A DNA stretch of 64,000 nucleotides from Kaiparowitsia implicata GSE-PSE-MK54-09C. GTDB taxonomy: Bacteria; Cyanobacteriota; Cyanobacteriia; Elainellales; Elainellaceae. The DNA lies in contig JAHHHI010000071.1 of NCBI GenBank assembly GCA_019359435.1, forward strand, positions 1 to 64,000, written 5' to 3'. Position numbers and translations under genes: made by a program. The notes beneath the pieces are model-generated. The model saw only the letters and a list, made by a program, of their open reading frames with translations, had not been told where the DNA came from and made no database searches. Below are positions 5,990-16,999 of the stretch, in pieces; position 1 is the first letter of the stretch, and the number at the start of each line of letters is the position of its first letter.

Positions 5990-8020
5990 CTATGCGGATA
6001 CTGCGGCCTGCGTCATCCAGCCGAGGGCATGGGCGCGATCGCACGCCTGTTTAGGAATGTCTGCTGCAATAAAGCGCTGGTGCAGCACCTGCACACTCAG
6101 CAAGTGATTGAGGATAGCGTCGAGCTGCACCCGTTCAGCGGCGGGTGTGGCGTTGCTGGCGTGGCGTTTGAGCACCTGCTGCACTCCATCAAAATCAAGC
6201 AGTCCTGCCGCGTCTACCGCAGACTGGCAGAGGTATCGATCAGCTAAATCATGCATGGCGCGCTGCTGCACCGGGCTGGAGTGAGCGGGTGGGGCCATAA
6301 ACGCAAACTTTTGGCGCTCATAGAGAGTTTTGGGCAGCAGATGTTTCATGGTTTCGCGCAGCACAAACTTATCGGAGTGGCCCCGGAACCGCAGCAGGGG
6401 CGGCAGGGTCACGGCAAATTCTACTAAGGGATGGTCGAGGAAGGGGGGACGCGCTTCCATGCTGTTGGCCATATCGACGCGATCGCCCGCCCAGCCCAAG
6501 ACTTGTGACTCAAACTGAGTCTTAATCCACACATACTGCGCCTTATCGAGGGGATGGCGACCCTGAAGCTGACTGCCATCTAGCGCAGCGGCGATCGCCG
6601 CACCGGGTGAATAGTGCTGCGTTGCGGCGCGATGATCGGGGTGCAGCAGCGGCGACACCTGAGCCGCCGCCGCTAGCCAAGACTGAAGGCAGCTTGGCGT
6701 GAAGCCAATCAGACTCGTTAGCGCTGGATCATCCAGCGGGGTTTCTGCCAGCAGGTTGCCCTGGAATAGGCGGTTGCTCTCTTGGAGCCAGCTTTCCAAA
6801 TCAGCGCGTTCTTCTGGCGTCGCATCCTGCATGCCGTGGCGAATCATATCCATCCGCAGTTGAGGATAGCCTGCAAAAATCTCGTCGGAGCCTTCTCCCG
6901 TCATCACCACCCGAAAGCCTGCCCGATGCACATGCTCACTCAGCAACAGTTTGGCCACGGTAAAGGTGTTGTAGATGCTGCGCTCGGTATGCCAAATCGT
7001 GCGTTCAAAGTGGTTGTAGAGCTGGTTGCCGTCGATGCGAATGATGTCTTGCTCTGCGCCGACGGATTCTGCCATTTCTTGGGCGATCGCCGTTTCATCA
7101 TAATCGGCATCTTCAAACCCAATGGTGAAGGCTTTGACCGGAGCCTGCTGACACGCCGCCGCCACGCCCAGGATTGTGCAGGAGTCGATGCCACCCGATA
7201 GATAACAGGCTACAGGCACATCTGCTTCAAGCTTGAGCTGAATTGCTTCGACAAAGCGCTCGCGCAGGGCCTCAATATAAACCTCATCAGCGTCACGGGG
7301 ATGGCGATCCGCCAGCAGCGGAAAGTTCAAATCCCAATATTGCTCAGTCGTCACCTTGAGTGCGCCGTTGCTGCGGGTGACTACCACTTTTTGCCCAGGA
7401 GCCACGGCGTGAATGCCCTCAAACGCAGTTGTTCCTGGCACCATCAGCTGCATCAGTTGGTGATAGAGCCCTTCTGACGAGATGCGTCGCGGCACGGCAG
7501 GATGCGCCATCAGCACCTTGATCTCTGATCCAAATACGAGGCCGTCGGCGGTCATTGCCCAATACAACGGCTTGACGCCAAAGCGATCGCGCACCAGTGT
7601 TAGGCGATCGCCCCCCCGCTCATAAAAGGCAAAGGCAAACTCGCCCCGCAGATGCGGCAGCGCCCCATCCAGCCCAAAGCGATCGGCGAGGTGCAGCAGC
7701 AGTTCGGTATCGCTCTTGGTGGCAAAGCGGTAACCCCGCGAGGTCAGGTCAGCTCGAATCCGCTTATAGTCATAAAACTCGCCATTGTGGGCAATCATAA
7801 ACTGCCCATCCTGGTCCACAAAGGGCTGTCGTCCCCGTTCGGGGTTGAGGTCAATCACCGCCAGCCGCGCATGGGTAAACCCAACACCGTGAGCGTCCAT
7901 GGTTTTCCAGCCACAGCCATCGGGGCCTCGATGCGACTGGATCGCCGCCATACCAATCAGTACCTCTGGGTTAACAGGCCGGGCCGGGTCATGGTGCATC
8001 ACGCCGCCAATGCCACACAT
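5990..8020 (-). CDS. asnB: asparagine synthetase, glutamine-hydrolysing
   Basis: This enzyme of about 676 residues makes asparagine from aspartate, glutamine and ATP. I set the start at ATG 8020 because the following codon is Cys, giving MCGIGGVMHH. In this Ntn-hydrolase family the nucleophilic Cys must be residue 2 after Met removal; the upstream ATG at 8038 would bury it. The N-terminal glutaminase shows HRGPDGCGW, THARLAVIDLNP and HNGEFYDY. The C-terminal synthetase half has the ATP pyrophosphatase loop SGGIDSCTI and GEGSDEIFAGY. It is longer than the roughly 600 residues of many homologues. It is encoded alone, and the gene contains at least six GCGATCGC copies. Confidence 0.95.
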   Translation of the reverse strand: MCGIGGVMHHDPARPVNPEVLIGMAAIQSHRGPDGCGWKTMDAHGVGFTHARLAVIDLNPERGRQPFVDQDGQFMIAHNGEFYDYKRIRADLTSRGYRFATKSDTELLLHLADRFGLDGALPHLRGEFAFAFYERGGDRLTLVRDRFGVKPLYWAMTADGLVFGSEIKVLMAHPAVPRRISSEGLYHQLMQLMVPGTTAFEGIHAVAPGQKVVVTRSNGALKVTTEQYWDLNFPLLADRHPRDADEVYIEALRERFVEAIQLKLEADVPVACYLSGGIDSCTILGVAAACQQAPVKAFTIGFEDADYDETAIAQEMAESVGAEQDIIRIDGNQLYNHFERTIWHTERSIYNTFTVAKLLLSEHVHRAGFRVVMTGEGSDEIFAGYPQLRMDMIRHGMQDATPEERADLESWLQESNRLFQGNLLAETPLDDPALTSLIGFTPSCLQSWLAAAAQVSPLLHPDHRAATQHYSPGAAIAAALDGSQLQGRHPLDKAQYVWIKTQFESQVLGWAGDRVDMANSMEARPPFLDHPLVEFAVTLPPLLRFRGHSDKFVLRETMKHLLPKTLYERQKFAFMAPPAHSSPVQQRAMHDLADRYLCQSAVDAAGLLDFDGVQQVLKRHASNATPAAERVQLDAILNHLLSVQVLHQRFIAADIPKQACDRAHALGWMTQAAVSA

Positions 8021-8301
8021 AGGCATATCCTCAATCAATCGTCATTGGGGTAGTATCTTACGCCCTTGTCGACTGCCAAGATGTATTAGCACCGCCGCTT
8101 TTCTGAATGGCTCCTGCGAGATACTGGAGTATGGATGGGTTTGGGACTGCTCAGGTTTGGCGGTTAGATGGATTGCCGAACTCAAACTCATGACTCAGCA
8201 TTTAGAGATTCAACAGTTAGACTGGCTGGAATTCTAAACATTCTGGACGTTCTGACATTATTTCTAGACATTAAAGGAAAGAAGCCGCGTGGAGCGATCG
8301 C

Positions 8302-8592
8302 ATGTTTAAAGTGGTAGCGACAGACTATGCCGCAGAGTTTGAGCGGTGGACGGATGCCCTCAACCAGGCCAAAGCGCTGATGCCCCAGTGCAAACGCTTA
8401 ACTCAGGATGTTCGCATTTATCTGTGTGATGAGCTGATTTTTCTCTACAGTCGAGAGCATAAATTTCCCAAATACATTGGCGCGGGCACCTATAACCGCT
8501 TGGCCCGGCTGTTTATTCAAGAAGCGCTAGAAGAAGAGGAAACGAGCGGCTCTGAGACGGGCATGCCAACCGCTACCCCTTGTGAGGATTGA
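8302..8592 (+). CDS. small conserved hypothetical protein
   Basis: This is a 96-residue soluble protein with no signal peptide or membrane segment. The first 75 residues look folded (VRIYLCDELIFLYSREHKFP, then GAGTYNRLARLFIQEAL). The tail is acidic and probably disordered (EEEETSGSETGMPTATP). It resembles small proteins of unknown function found across cyanobacteria. GGAG at 8291-8294 sits seven bases before ATG 8302. It is the only plus-strand gene between 3738 and 10365, and a hairpin follows at 8654-8682. Confidence 0.65.
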   Translation: MFKVVATDYAAEFERWTDALNQAKALMPQCKRLTQDVRIYLCDELIFLYSREHKFPKYIGAGTYNRLARLFIQEALEEEETSGSETGMPTATPCED

Positions 8593-8653
8593 TTCTAATC
8601 GGCCTAACGCCCTTTTACTACCCAATACTAGAGAGGCAATGTGCAAAATCGAG

Positions 8654-8682
8654 GCGTTGCCAATGAAAAAGAACGGCAACGC
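8654..8682 (+). terminator. hairpin after the gene at 8302
   Basis: GCGTTGCC (8654-8661) pairs with GGCAACGC (8675-8682) around a 13-base loop. There is no strong T-run, so termination is only likely. It lies between the small gene and the convergent tRNA. Confidence 0.4.
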
Positions 8683-8744
8683 ATGGCCTTATAGCAGCGA
8701 CCTTTCTGCTTAGCCTGTAGAGTCTGCTTTGCTTATATTAAAGA

Positions 8745-8817
8745 TGGCTCAGGCGGGATTTGAACCTGCGACCTTGGGCTTATGAGTCCCCTGCTCTAAC
8801 CACTGAGCTACTGAGCC
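8745..8817 (-). tRNA. tRNA-Met (CAT anticodon)
   Basis: The 73-base minus-strand gene has acceptor arms GGCTCAG and CTGAGCC (7 bp) and discriminator A. The D arm is GCTC/GAGC, the anticodon loop is CTCATAA and the T arm is GCAGG-TTCAAAT-CCCGC. The CAT anticodon means elongator Met, or an Ile tRNA modified by TilS. The overall sequence is closer to elongator Met. Only the middle three pairs of the anticodon stem are Watson-Crick (GGG/CCC). CCA is not encoded. Confidence 0.93.
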
Positions 8818-8997
8818 ATGCACTGAAATTTCCAGCTTTATTAAGCTACCACATTGAGTGGGCGATCGCCAGAATCACTGCCATAAAATCCAACAGATTA
8901 ATGCCTCTCGTGTTCTTCTAGCTTGTCGGTCAAAAGGAGATAGCTCAAAAGCGAGGCAGAAGCGACCCTTAGGCCACCTCCGCCTCACCTCGGGGGG

Positions 8998-10475
<1,478 letters not shown>

Positions 10476-10532
10476 AAATCATATCACCAATGACGGGCGC
10501 AAAGCTACGAATTTTAAGCAAACGTGAATTCG

Positions 10533-10597
10533 TTAGCGCTGTTTTAGTCCGGCGCTGCAGAGCTGAGACAACGCTAAGCCGTGCTGACGTTAACCCA
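10533..10597 (-). repeat. dispersed palindromic repeat, copy 1 (right module)
   Basis: Minus-strand orientation. AACGTCAG is followed shortly by CGGCTTAGCGTTGTCTCAG, a GC-rich centre and ACAGCGCTAACGAA. The left hairpin of the fuller copy at 13608 is missing here. The right hairpin (10533-10577, TTAGCG...CGCTAA) is imperfect. Confidence 0.55.
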
Positions 10598-10714
10598 GGA
10601 TTTACTGGAGCACGAGTCGAGAGCAGCAAAAAAGATGATCCCAGATCCTAAGGGCTGTATACAGGACGACAAAAACAGTTATTTCATGGGCGTTTTGGAA
10701 AAACTCAGGGTGGT

Positions 10715-11084
10715 TTTTTGCCGAATTTGCGAGGTTTTTATTTCTTATTTTTGAGGAGATTTTTCCCCATAGATTCCACACACTTTCCACAGGTTTTCCA
10801 TAGTTTTCCACAGGCAATTCTGTTTTTTCCACAGCCCTCAACGACGCCATGCGGGGTTGATCGATTTACTGGGGAATATGGGGCGATCGCCCGTTTTCTC
10901 ATAAATCTCGCCATTTCGTGAACTTGCGTAACGAAAATTGGCTTCGAACCCGCATTCCTTCGTTAGCCTTTTTAAATCCTAAAGTGGCTCTTAAGCTTTC
11001 TGGGCGTTGACAACCCTCCCCCCCCTTGCCGCACAATGATGCGACACGAACGAAACCGATCCGCCCAGTCAACAGATTTCCACA
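10715..11084. other. DnaA-box cluster beside a T-rich tract: possible replication origin
   Basis: Five DnaA-type boxes in one orientation lie at 10772 (two mismatches to TTTTCCACA), 10783 (one), 10794 (one), 10804 (perfect) and 10825 (perfect). Spacings are 11, 11, 10 and 21 bases, close to whole helical turns. A sixth with one mismatch is at 11076-11084. A T-rich stretch (about 10735-10765) that could unwind lies directly beside the boxes. The whole 10598-11398 region is gene-free, and neighbouring genes point away on both sides locally. dnaA and dnaN are not in the window, so this could instead be a DnaA-titration or regulatory site. Confidence 0.55.
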
Positions 11085-11398
11085 GCTGTCTATTGTGTGA
11101 TGTGGAGATTTGTCAAGAGGGTTTAGGGTCGCTTCTATGTCCCTGTAAATCGACCTGGTAATACATCCTGTAGTATCGGGCTGGCGATGGGGCGTTCCAT
11201 GTTCCATCCATCCTGTTGTTCTCTAATCTTGTTGGTTTAGTTTTCGGCAGAGTTGTCAACCATCAAGGCTTAATTTTTAGTGTCGTCTTTGCCACTCAGC
11301 GCAGAATTTCGTCAGCAGACTGACGTGAATAGAGTTCTGTGTAATTTTGGGCGCATCGTCCGCAGTTTTAACCCACAGCTTCCAGTGAGGATTTAGTT

Positions 11399-11623
11399 AT
11401 GAACGCAACCGTGAGCATCTTGGCAGAAATTCCTGAAGATCTTCATCTATCTTTGCAGGGCTATCTCGACACCCACCCCGACTGGGATCAGGACCGTGTT
11501 TTTATTGCAGCGCTATCGCTGTTTTTATTGCAGAATGGCACCAATGAAGCGCCTGGCAGTTCTGTCGGCTATCGGCGGGCCGCCCGCGTCTATTTAGACA
11601 CGTTGTTCAAGCACGCCGTCTAA
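11399..11623 (+). CDS. small conserved cyanobacterial protein (probably DUF2811)
   Basis: This 74-residue protein begins MNATVSILAEIPEDLHLSLQ and ends YRRAARVYLDTLFKHAV. The layout (short strand, helix HPDWDQDRVFIAALSLFLLQ, C-terminal helix) recalls ribbon-helix-helix-like small proteins. I believe it matches DUF2811, a cyanobacterial family of unknown function. It lies just to the right of the DnaA-box cluster and is followed by a strong hairpin terminator. It is probably monocistronic. Confidence 0.75.
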   Translation: MNATVSILAEIPEDLHLSLQGYLDTHPDWDQDRVFIAALSLFLLQNGTNEAPGSSVGYRRAARVYLDTLFKHAV

Positions 11624-11690
11624 GCGCCGTCTAACCAGCTAGCTATTTATCTGAGGTTTCTCTATCTTGAGGCATCCTCAAGCTATGCTC

Positions 11691-11716
11691 AAAACCCTCG
11701 CATTGCGGGGGTTTTA
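11691..11716 (+). terminator. rho-independent terminator after the small conserved gene
   Basis: AAAACCCTCGC pairs with GCGGGGGTTTT around ATT, allowing one bulge, and ends in a T-run. It lies about 70 bp after the stop at 11623. Confidence 0.75.
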
Positions 11717-11914
11717 ATCTATCTGACCCTTACTCATGGCTGACTGTGCCGCCACGTTGCTAACGGGAATTGGCATCCCATAGGGAAACCCCAGGCCCGA
11801 ATGCCACCTCTCTTTGCAGACGCGTACGTTGCAGATCGTTGCAATCCATGAAGTGCTTTGGGTGAGGGGGTTTACCAACGCTATGATCAGAACCGGGAAG
11901 AAAGGAACAGGATC

Positions 11915-12529
11915 ATGAGCTATCTCTGGTTTAAAGCGTTTCATATCGTCGGCATTGTCGCCTGGTTCGCGGGCTTATTCTATTTGCCTCGGCTGTTTGT
12001 GTATCATGCCGAAGCCTACGAGCAGCCAGAACCGGCGCGCACCATTCTGACGAATCAATATCAGATTATGGAGCGGCGGCTTTATAGCATCATCATGACG
12101 CCAGCGATGCTCCTCACCATTGCGATGGCGATTGGGCTGGTGTCTACTGAGCCAGAGGTTCTAAAGCAACCCTGGTTTCATGCAAAGATGGCATTTGTGG
12201 TTCTGCTGATTGGCTACCATCACTACTGCAAGCGGCTGATGAAAAAGCTGGCCTTGGATGAATGCAAAATGACCGGGCAGCAGTTCCGTTGGTTTAATGA
12301 AATTCCTACCGTTCTATTCATTGTGGTGGTGATGCTAGCGGTCTTTAAGAACAGCTTGCCGACGGATATTACGGTCTGGGGCATAGCTGGGATGGTCGTT
12401 GCGTTTGCGGTGGCGATTCAGCTATATGCTCGAAAGCGGCGGCTAGCAAAAGAGCGTGCGGCGTCTGATGAGCCTCTGGCTAAGGAGCCTCTAACAGAGA
12501 AAGAAGTGGGCAGTGCCGCATCGTCTTAA
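11915..12529 (+). CDS. hemJ: protoporphyrinogen IX oxidase HemJ
   Basis: This membrane protein of about 204 residues has four to five helices. It begins MSYLWFKAFHIVGIVAWFAG and continues LFYLPRLFVYHAEAYE. The conserved His and Arg of these segments bind heme and are needed for activity in the HemJ family. It oxidises protoporphyrinogen IX to protoporphyrin IX, feeding heme and chlorophyll synthesis. I chose ATG 11915 because AAGGAACAGG lies just upstream; the earlier in-frame ATG at 11858 would add 19 hydrophilic residues. It is followed closely by the VOC and DUF423 genes, probably one operon. The C-terminal tail is charged and poorly conserved. Confidence 0.93.
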   Translation: MSYLWFKAFHIVGIVAWFAGLFYLPRLFVYHAEAYEQPEPARTILTNQYQIMERRLYSIIMTPAMLLTIAMAIGLVSTEPEVLKQPWFHAKMAFVVLLIGYHHYCKRLMKKLALDECKMTGQQFRWFNEIPTVLFIVVVMLAVFKNSLPTDITVWGIAGMVVAFAVAIQLYARKRRLAKERAASDEPLAKEPLTEKEVGSAASS

Positions 12530-12568
12530 AATGGGCGATCGCCCTCATCTTCAACGCTTTCAACGCTA

Positions 12569-12961
12569 ATGCTCACGATTAAGACGGTGTTTGTGGCGCT
12601 GGCCACGCCTAACCTAATTGTCATGACGGCGTTCTATCGCCAGTTACTGGGTCAAGAGCCTGCCAATCAGATTCCCCAGGTGTATGCTGAGTTTTTGCTC
12701 GATGGCATGCGCTTAGGGCTCTTTGTGCCCAGTAGGGAAAACCCTGAATTTCAACAGCCAATGCCAGGTCGGCTCAGCCTTTGTCTAGAGGTAGCGGATT
12801 TAGAGGTGGCGATCGCAGCGGTGCAACAGGCCTATGCTGCAATAGACCCCGCAGGCTCTCAAACACGACCATTGGGCGACATTAAAACGGCATCCCACGG
12901 GCGAGAGATCTATGCCTATGATCCAGATGGGAATCGGATTATTCTGCATGAGGGCACATAG
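12569..12961 (+). CDS. VOC-superfamily (glyoxalase/bleomycin-resistance fold) protein
   Basis: This 130-residue protein has the paired beta-alpha-beta-beta-beta units of the vicinal oxygen chelate fold. The first unit starts KTVFVALATPNLIVMTAFYR and the second LSLCLEVADLEVAIAAVQ. The signature end is REIYAYDPDGNRIILHEG, where the Glu is a usual metal ligand. Substrate is unknown. It lies 39 bp after hemJ and 3 bp before the DUF423 gene. Confidence 0.85.
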   Translation: MLTIKTVFVALATPNLIVMTAFYRQLLGQEPANQIPQVYAEFLLDGMRLGLFVPSRENPEFQQPMPGRLSLCLEVADLEVAIAAVQQAYAAIDPAGSQTRPLGDIKTASHGREIYAYDPDGNRIILHEGT

Positions 12962-12964
12962 GGC

Positions 12965-13357
12965 ATGATGTCGATGACAATAGTGCGCTGGCTGATGGCG
13001 ATCGCCGCTGTTTTGGGTGGAACTGGAGTTGCTGCAGGGGCGTTTGCCTCTCATGCGCTGCGGAGCCGGTTGAGCGATCGCGCCTTAGAAATTTTTGACG
13101 TGGGGACTCGCTACCAACTGATCCATGCGGTGGCGCTGCTGCTGGTCGCTGGTTTATTGTGGCAGGCTGAAGCCGGGCGATCGCTCTTAACCGCAGCTGG
13201 CGTTAGTTTCATCGTCGGTACGCTGATCTTCTCTGGAAGTCTCTATGCTCTTAGCCTCAGCGGCATCAAGTGGTTAGGGGCCATCACTCCCCTCGGTGGC
13301 GCAGGCTTTTTGATCGGGTGGCTTTGTCTGTTAATTGCAGCATTCAGTATTAAATAG
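12965..13357 (+). CDS. DUF423 (YgdD-like) membrane protein
   Basis: This 130-residue protein has four predicted helices. Family-typical segments are GVAAGAFASHALRSRL near the N-terminus, TRYQLIHAVALLLVA in the middle and WLGAITPLGGAGFLIGWL near the C-terminus. Function is unknown. It starts three bases after the VOC stop codon, so the two are probably translated from one message; ATGs at 12968 and 12974 are alternative starts. Confidence 0.87.
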   Translation: MMSMTIVRWLMAIAAVLGGTGVAAGAFASHALRSRLSDRALEIFDVGTRYQLIHAVALLLVAGLLWQAEAGRSLLTAAGVSFIVGTLIFSGSLYALSLSGIKWLGAITPLGGAGFLIGWLCLLIAAFSIK

Positions 13358-13879
13358 AGGGGCGAGAGGGGCGATCGCTCTTCTGATGCTGCTACCTTTG
13401 GGTCTCAGACTTCGGTTGTCAAGGCTTGGTTTTGGGGCCATAGCTATGAAACAAAACCCAATGACATCATGCTCTAGTATTCATAGCGTTGTGGAACCTT
13501 TGCATCGCAAGAGTGTCACTGCACTGGTTCTCCTAGCTAAACCAAGAGCTGCAACAGCCTCAGTTTGGGATAAACTCCAAACCTTTCTAAGCCCAAACTT
13601 GGGTTGCAACGTCAGTTCAACAAATGCACAAAGCCATTCTGCCCGCGACGAAGACAGAATGGCTTAGCGTTGTTTCAGTCCCGCAGCGCAGGACGGAAAC
13701 AACGCTACCGAACTTATGTGGTTGCAACACACCAAAAAAAAGCGGTGAAAGGCACATAAAACCAACCTTTCACCGACACCATGTTGAGTTGAGGTTCCCT
13801 TTCAAATATCAATACGCAAAAGTCCGCATAAGGGATGCATGCAGCCGCAATACATCTGAATGCATCCCAGCGGCTTAGC
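13358..13879. other. 520-bp gap between convergent genes
   Basis: No convincing gene. It contains the fullest copy of the dispersed two-hairpin repeat (13608-13715). Another stretch at about 13745-13790 carries AAGGCACATAAAACC...GGTTTTATGTGCC-like pairing only in part, so I do not call a terminator. Confidence 0.5.
13608..13715 (+). repeat. dispersed two-hairpin repeat, copy 2 (both modules)
   Basis: The left leader is AACGTCAGTTCAACAAATGC. The left hairpin is AAGCCATTCTG (13631-13641) with CAGAATGGCTT (13655-13665), a perfect 11-bp stem. The right hairpin is TTAGCGTTGTTTC...GGAAACAACGCTA (13664-13707). ACCGAACTT follows. Related copies are at 10533, 41204, 45813, 55864 and 60846. It may also end transcription from both convergent genes. 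Confidence 0.7.
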
Positions 13880-15274
13880 CTATCCCTTCCGGCCAATGCC
13901 CACATAACGGAAGCCAGCGGACTCTAGAGCCTCCTGGTCGAGATAATTGCGACCGTCGATAATGACCGGATTATTCATTAGCTTTGACACTTTTGCGAAG
14001 TCAATATTCTTGAATTCTTTCCAATCGGTCACTAGCACCAACGCATCACAGCCATCGGCCAAACGCTCAGGATCTGTCTCCACACTGACGTTTGACAGCC
14101 CGTGCCGCATCCCAGTTTGAGCCACTAAAGGGTCGTAAGCCTTAACCTTGGCACCCAAGCGAGTTAGCTGCTCAATCAGATCTAGCGCAGGGGCATCGCG
14201 CATATCGTCGGTATCTGGCTTAAAGGTCAGACCCAAAAGCCCCACGGTTTTCCCTTTCAAGATTTTGAGCACTTGCTGCAGTTTTTCGACGGCAATCATG
14301 CGCTGGCGGCGGTTTACGCTGACGGCTGCCTTGAGCAATTCTGCCTCATAGCCGTAGTCATCTGCTGTATGAACCAGTGCCGCCACATCTTTGGGGAAGC
14401 AGGAGCCACCCCAGCCAATGCCAGCCTGCAAAAACTTGCTGCCAATGCGAGAATCCAACCCAATTCCTCGGGCTACCTGGGTGACATCGGCACCCACGCG
14501 ATCGCAGATATTCGCAACTTCATTAATAAAGCTGATTTTGGTGGCTAGGAATGCATTCGAGGCATACTTCACCATTTCGGCTGAGCTGATGTCAGTCACC
14601 ACCACTGGCACGGTTGGCCCGCTCTTGTCTTCGGCAAATTGACGAGACACAATCGGCGCATACAGCTCCTTCATCATGGCGATCGCCCGAGAGCTGTTGC
14701 TGCCCAACACAATCCGGTCAGGATTAAAGGTATCCAATACCGCTGAACCTTCCCGCAGAAATTCAGGATTGCTAACAACATCAAAGTCCGCTTCGATTCC
14801 GGGTGTTGCAACCGCGACCCCACCGCCAGCGGGCACCGCTGCCTGCTGGCGTTCCGCTACGCCATCCATCACAATCATTCGCACCCAGTCTCCAGAGCCA
14901 ATTGGCACCGTAGACTTGTTCACAATAACCTTATACCCTCCATTCAGGTGCGCTCCAATGCCGCGCGCCACTGCTTCCACATAGCGGGTATCGCTCTCAC
15001 CCGTGGGTAGAGGGGGTGTCCCTACCGCAATAAACAGAATTTCACCGTGGGTCACACCTGCCGCTAGGTCAGACGTAAACTGAATCCGACCCTCCTGAAG
15101 GGAAGATGTCATTAACTCAGACAACCCCGGCTCATAAATTGGGGATTGCCCTGACGTCATCAGCTTGACTTTTTCTTCATTATTGTCAACGCAGATCACA
15201 TCATGCCCAATATGAGCTAAGCAAACACCGGTCACTAGTCCAACGTATCCTGTTCCAATAACACAAACTCGCAT
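13880..15274 (-). CDS. ugd: UDP-glucose 6-dehydrogenase
   Basis: This enzyme of about 464 residues oxidises UDP-glucose to UDP-glucuronate with two NAD+. The N-terminal Rossmann motif is GTGYVGLVTGVCLA. The active-site Lys is in KYASNAFLATK, and the catalytic Cys is in GWGGSCFPKD. The C-terminal domain has GLTFKPDTDDMRDAPALDLI. I chose ATG 15274 (MRVCVIGTGYVG) because Ugd begins with the Rossmann strand and AAGAGG lies just upstream; ATG 15346 would add 24 unrelated residues. It follows the UDP-xylose synthase gene by 80 bp on the same strand, so the pair makes UDP-GlcA and then UDP-Xyl. Confidence 0.96.
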   Translation of the reverse strand: MRVCVIGTGYVGLVTGVCLAHIGHDVICVDNNEEKVKLMTSGQSPIYEPGLSELMTSSLQEGRIQFTSDLAAGVTHGEILFIAVGTPPLPTGESDTRYVEAVARGIGAHLNGGYKVIVNKSTVPIGSGDWVRMIVMDGVAERQQAAVPAGGGVAVATPGIEADFDVVSNPEFLREGSAVLDTFNPDRIVLGSNSSRAIAMMKELYAPIVSRQFAEDKSGPTVPVVVTDISSAEMVKYASNAFLATKISFINEVANICDRVGADVTQVARGIGLDSRIGSKFLQAGIGWGGSCFPKDVAALVHTADDYGYEAELLKAAVSVNRRQRMIAVEKLQQVLKILKGKTVGLLGLTFKPDTDDMRDAPALDLIEQLTRLGAKVKAYDPLVAQTGMRHGLSNVSVETDPERLADGCDALVLVTDWKEFKNIDFAKVSKLMNNPVIIDGRNYLDQEALESAGFRYVGIGRKG

Positions 15275-15354
15275 GGATTTTAACCTCTTACGAAAACAGG
15301 TAATGGGAAACAATGTGCAAAGGGGCGCACTGAGTTTCAGCCTCAAGATCAGCT

Positions 15355-16320
15355 CTATACAACAGATGCTGAAGGAACAGCCGCCACCCGATCACCCATC
15401 CGCGCACTGAAATCGTCAACAGTTAACTTCAGGCCTTCGCTGAGTTGCACGGTTGGCTCCCAGCCACCAAGATGGGTTTTTGCGCGGGTGATATCTGGCT
15501 GACGACGGCGCGGGTCATCCTGGGGCAACGGCTCATATTTCAGAGCTAGGGATGGATTCACCATATCTCTCACAGCTTCAGCAAGCTGCAAAATTGTATA
15601 TTCTCCAGGGTTCCCCAAATTGATCGGTCCGATATAGTCTCCATTCATCAATCGCATCAGCCCTTCAACCAAATCTGAAACGTAGCAGAAGCTACGAGTC
15701 TGAGAGCCATCACCATAGACCGTCAGTGAATTGCCTTGAAGCGCTTGAACCACAAAATTGCTAACCACTCGACCATCATTTTCTAACATGCGTGGGCCGT
15801 AGGTGTTGAAAATACGCGCCACGCGGATTTCTACGTCATTTTGGCGATGGTAGTCAAATGCCAACGTTTCTGCAACACGCTTGCCCTCGTCATAGCAACT
15901 GCGGATGCCGATTGGGTTCACATTGCCCCGATATTCTTCGACTTGAGGATGAACCTCAGGATCTCCATAGACTTCAGACGTTGAGGCCAGCAAAAAGCGC
16001 GCTTTGATGCGCTTGGCAAGGCCCAACATGTTTAAAGTACCCATCACGTTGGTTTTGATGGTCTTCACGGGATTGTATTGATAATGTATCGGAGACGCTG
16101 GACAGGCCAAGTGGTAGATTTGGTCTACTTCTAGCCGAATCGGCTCCGTAATGTCGTGGCGGATCAATTCAAAATAAGGATTATCCATCCACTTCAAAAT
16201 ATTGCGCTTGTGCCCAGTGTAAAAGTTGTCGAGACAGACAACCTCATTCCCCTGGTTCATCAAACGGTCGATGAGATGAGAACCAATAAACCCTGCACCA
16301 CCAGTAACTAGAATTCGCAT
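15355..16320 (-). CDS. uxs: UDP-glucuronate decarboxylase (UDP-xylose synthase)
   Basis: This is a 321-residue extended short-chain dehydrogenase. It has the NAD-binding motif [21 protein letters not shown], the STSEVYGDP strand and the catalytic YxxxK in [23 protein letters not shown] and [16 protein letters not shown] follow. The PASPIHY and RSCYDEGK signatures are typical of UXS enzymes rather than RfbB dehydratases. It converts UDP-glucuronate, made by the ugd product encoded next in the same direction, to UDP-xylose. Both sugars are plausible precursors for the surface glycan locus at 29-41 kb. Confidence 0.92.
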   Translation of the reverse strand: MRILVTGGAGFIGSHLIDRLMNQGNEVVCLDNFYTGHKRNILKWMDNPYFELIRHDITEPIRLEVDQIYHLACPASPIHYQYNPVKTIKTNVMGTLNMLGLAKRIKARFLLASTSEVYGDPEVHPQVEEYRGNVNPIGIRSCYDEGKRVAETLAFDYHRQNDVEIRVARIFNTYGPRMLENDGRVVSNFVVQALQGNSLTVYGDGSQTRSFCYVSDLVEGLMRLMNGDYIGPINLGNPGEYTILQLAEAVRDMVNPSLALKYEPLPQDDPRRRQPDITRAKTHLGGWEPTVQLSEGLKLTVDDFSARMGDRVAAVPSASVV

Positions 16321-16999
16321 AGCTTTATGTTTGAATGGGACAAAAAAGACGTTGCATCAGCTATCGGCGGCGGACTGTGGAACGGGATGTTGCAGGGAGG
16401 TGCCACCTGAGCGACAACTATCGCAACGCCTAGCCCCAACCGTATTTCCAACTACTATGAGTTTAAGTAAGGTTAATACGCCGCCGTATTATTACTGATT
16501 TGCTTAGCAAAGTATACCTAGCTGAGATGAAGGATCGGGTAATCGCCCTAGCAGTTCATTAAAACTTCAACTCTGGGTGAATCCAGACTGAAGCCCATCA
16601 TCCAGGCCAAGCTTTATTTGCAGCGTTTTCACGACAGAGGACTATTGCAAGGACTGCTAAGGACTGTTGCAGTGGGAACCCTGCGCTGCATAGCGCTCAC
16701 TGCAAAGCGATGGCTGTTTCACGCGAAAATTGCTGTAACGTTAGCTCAGATTTTAGGATTATGGAACGTTGGGGTTTGGGGCGATGGGCAAAACCCTGAA
16801 TCTGTCCTGCTTCATGCCAAATTAATCAAGCACTGCTGCAAGCGTTGAAGTCTGCAATTTAGATTGCCTACAGAATAGTTATTGGAATATCTCAAACAGT
16901 CGTTACGAACGGCCAATATAGCGGACACCAAAACCAAAGGAAAATTCTATTGCTAATGATTACTCCAGAAATGCTTTGGCCTGGTCATCATTTTGACTT
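16321..16999. other. 680-bp gap upstream of uxs
   Basis: I see no gene with family features. Open frames are short and lack ribosome sites. The uxs promoter should be within the first 200 bp (AT-rich at about 16480-16520), but no consensus element is clear. Confidence 0.4.

Noticed and set aside
5574-6247. Several overlapping plus-strand open frames upstream of and within the asnB 3' end
   Set aside because: They overlap each other and asnB, lack ribosome sites and show no domain pattern.
10602-10850. 82-codon minus-strand open frame upstream of thiC
   Set aside because: Its sequence is made of the DnaA boxes and the T-rich tract read backwards, and it has no family features.
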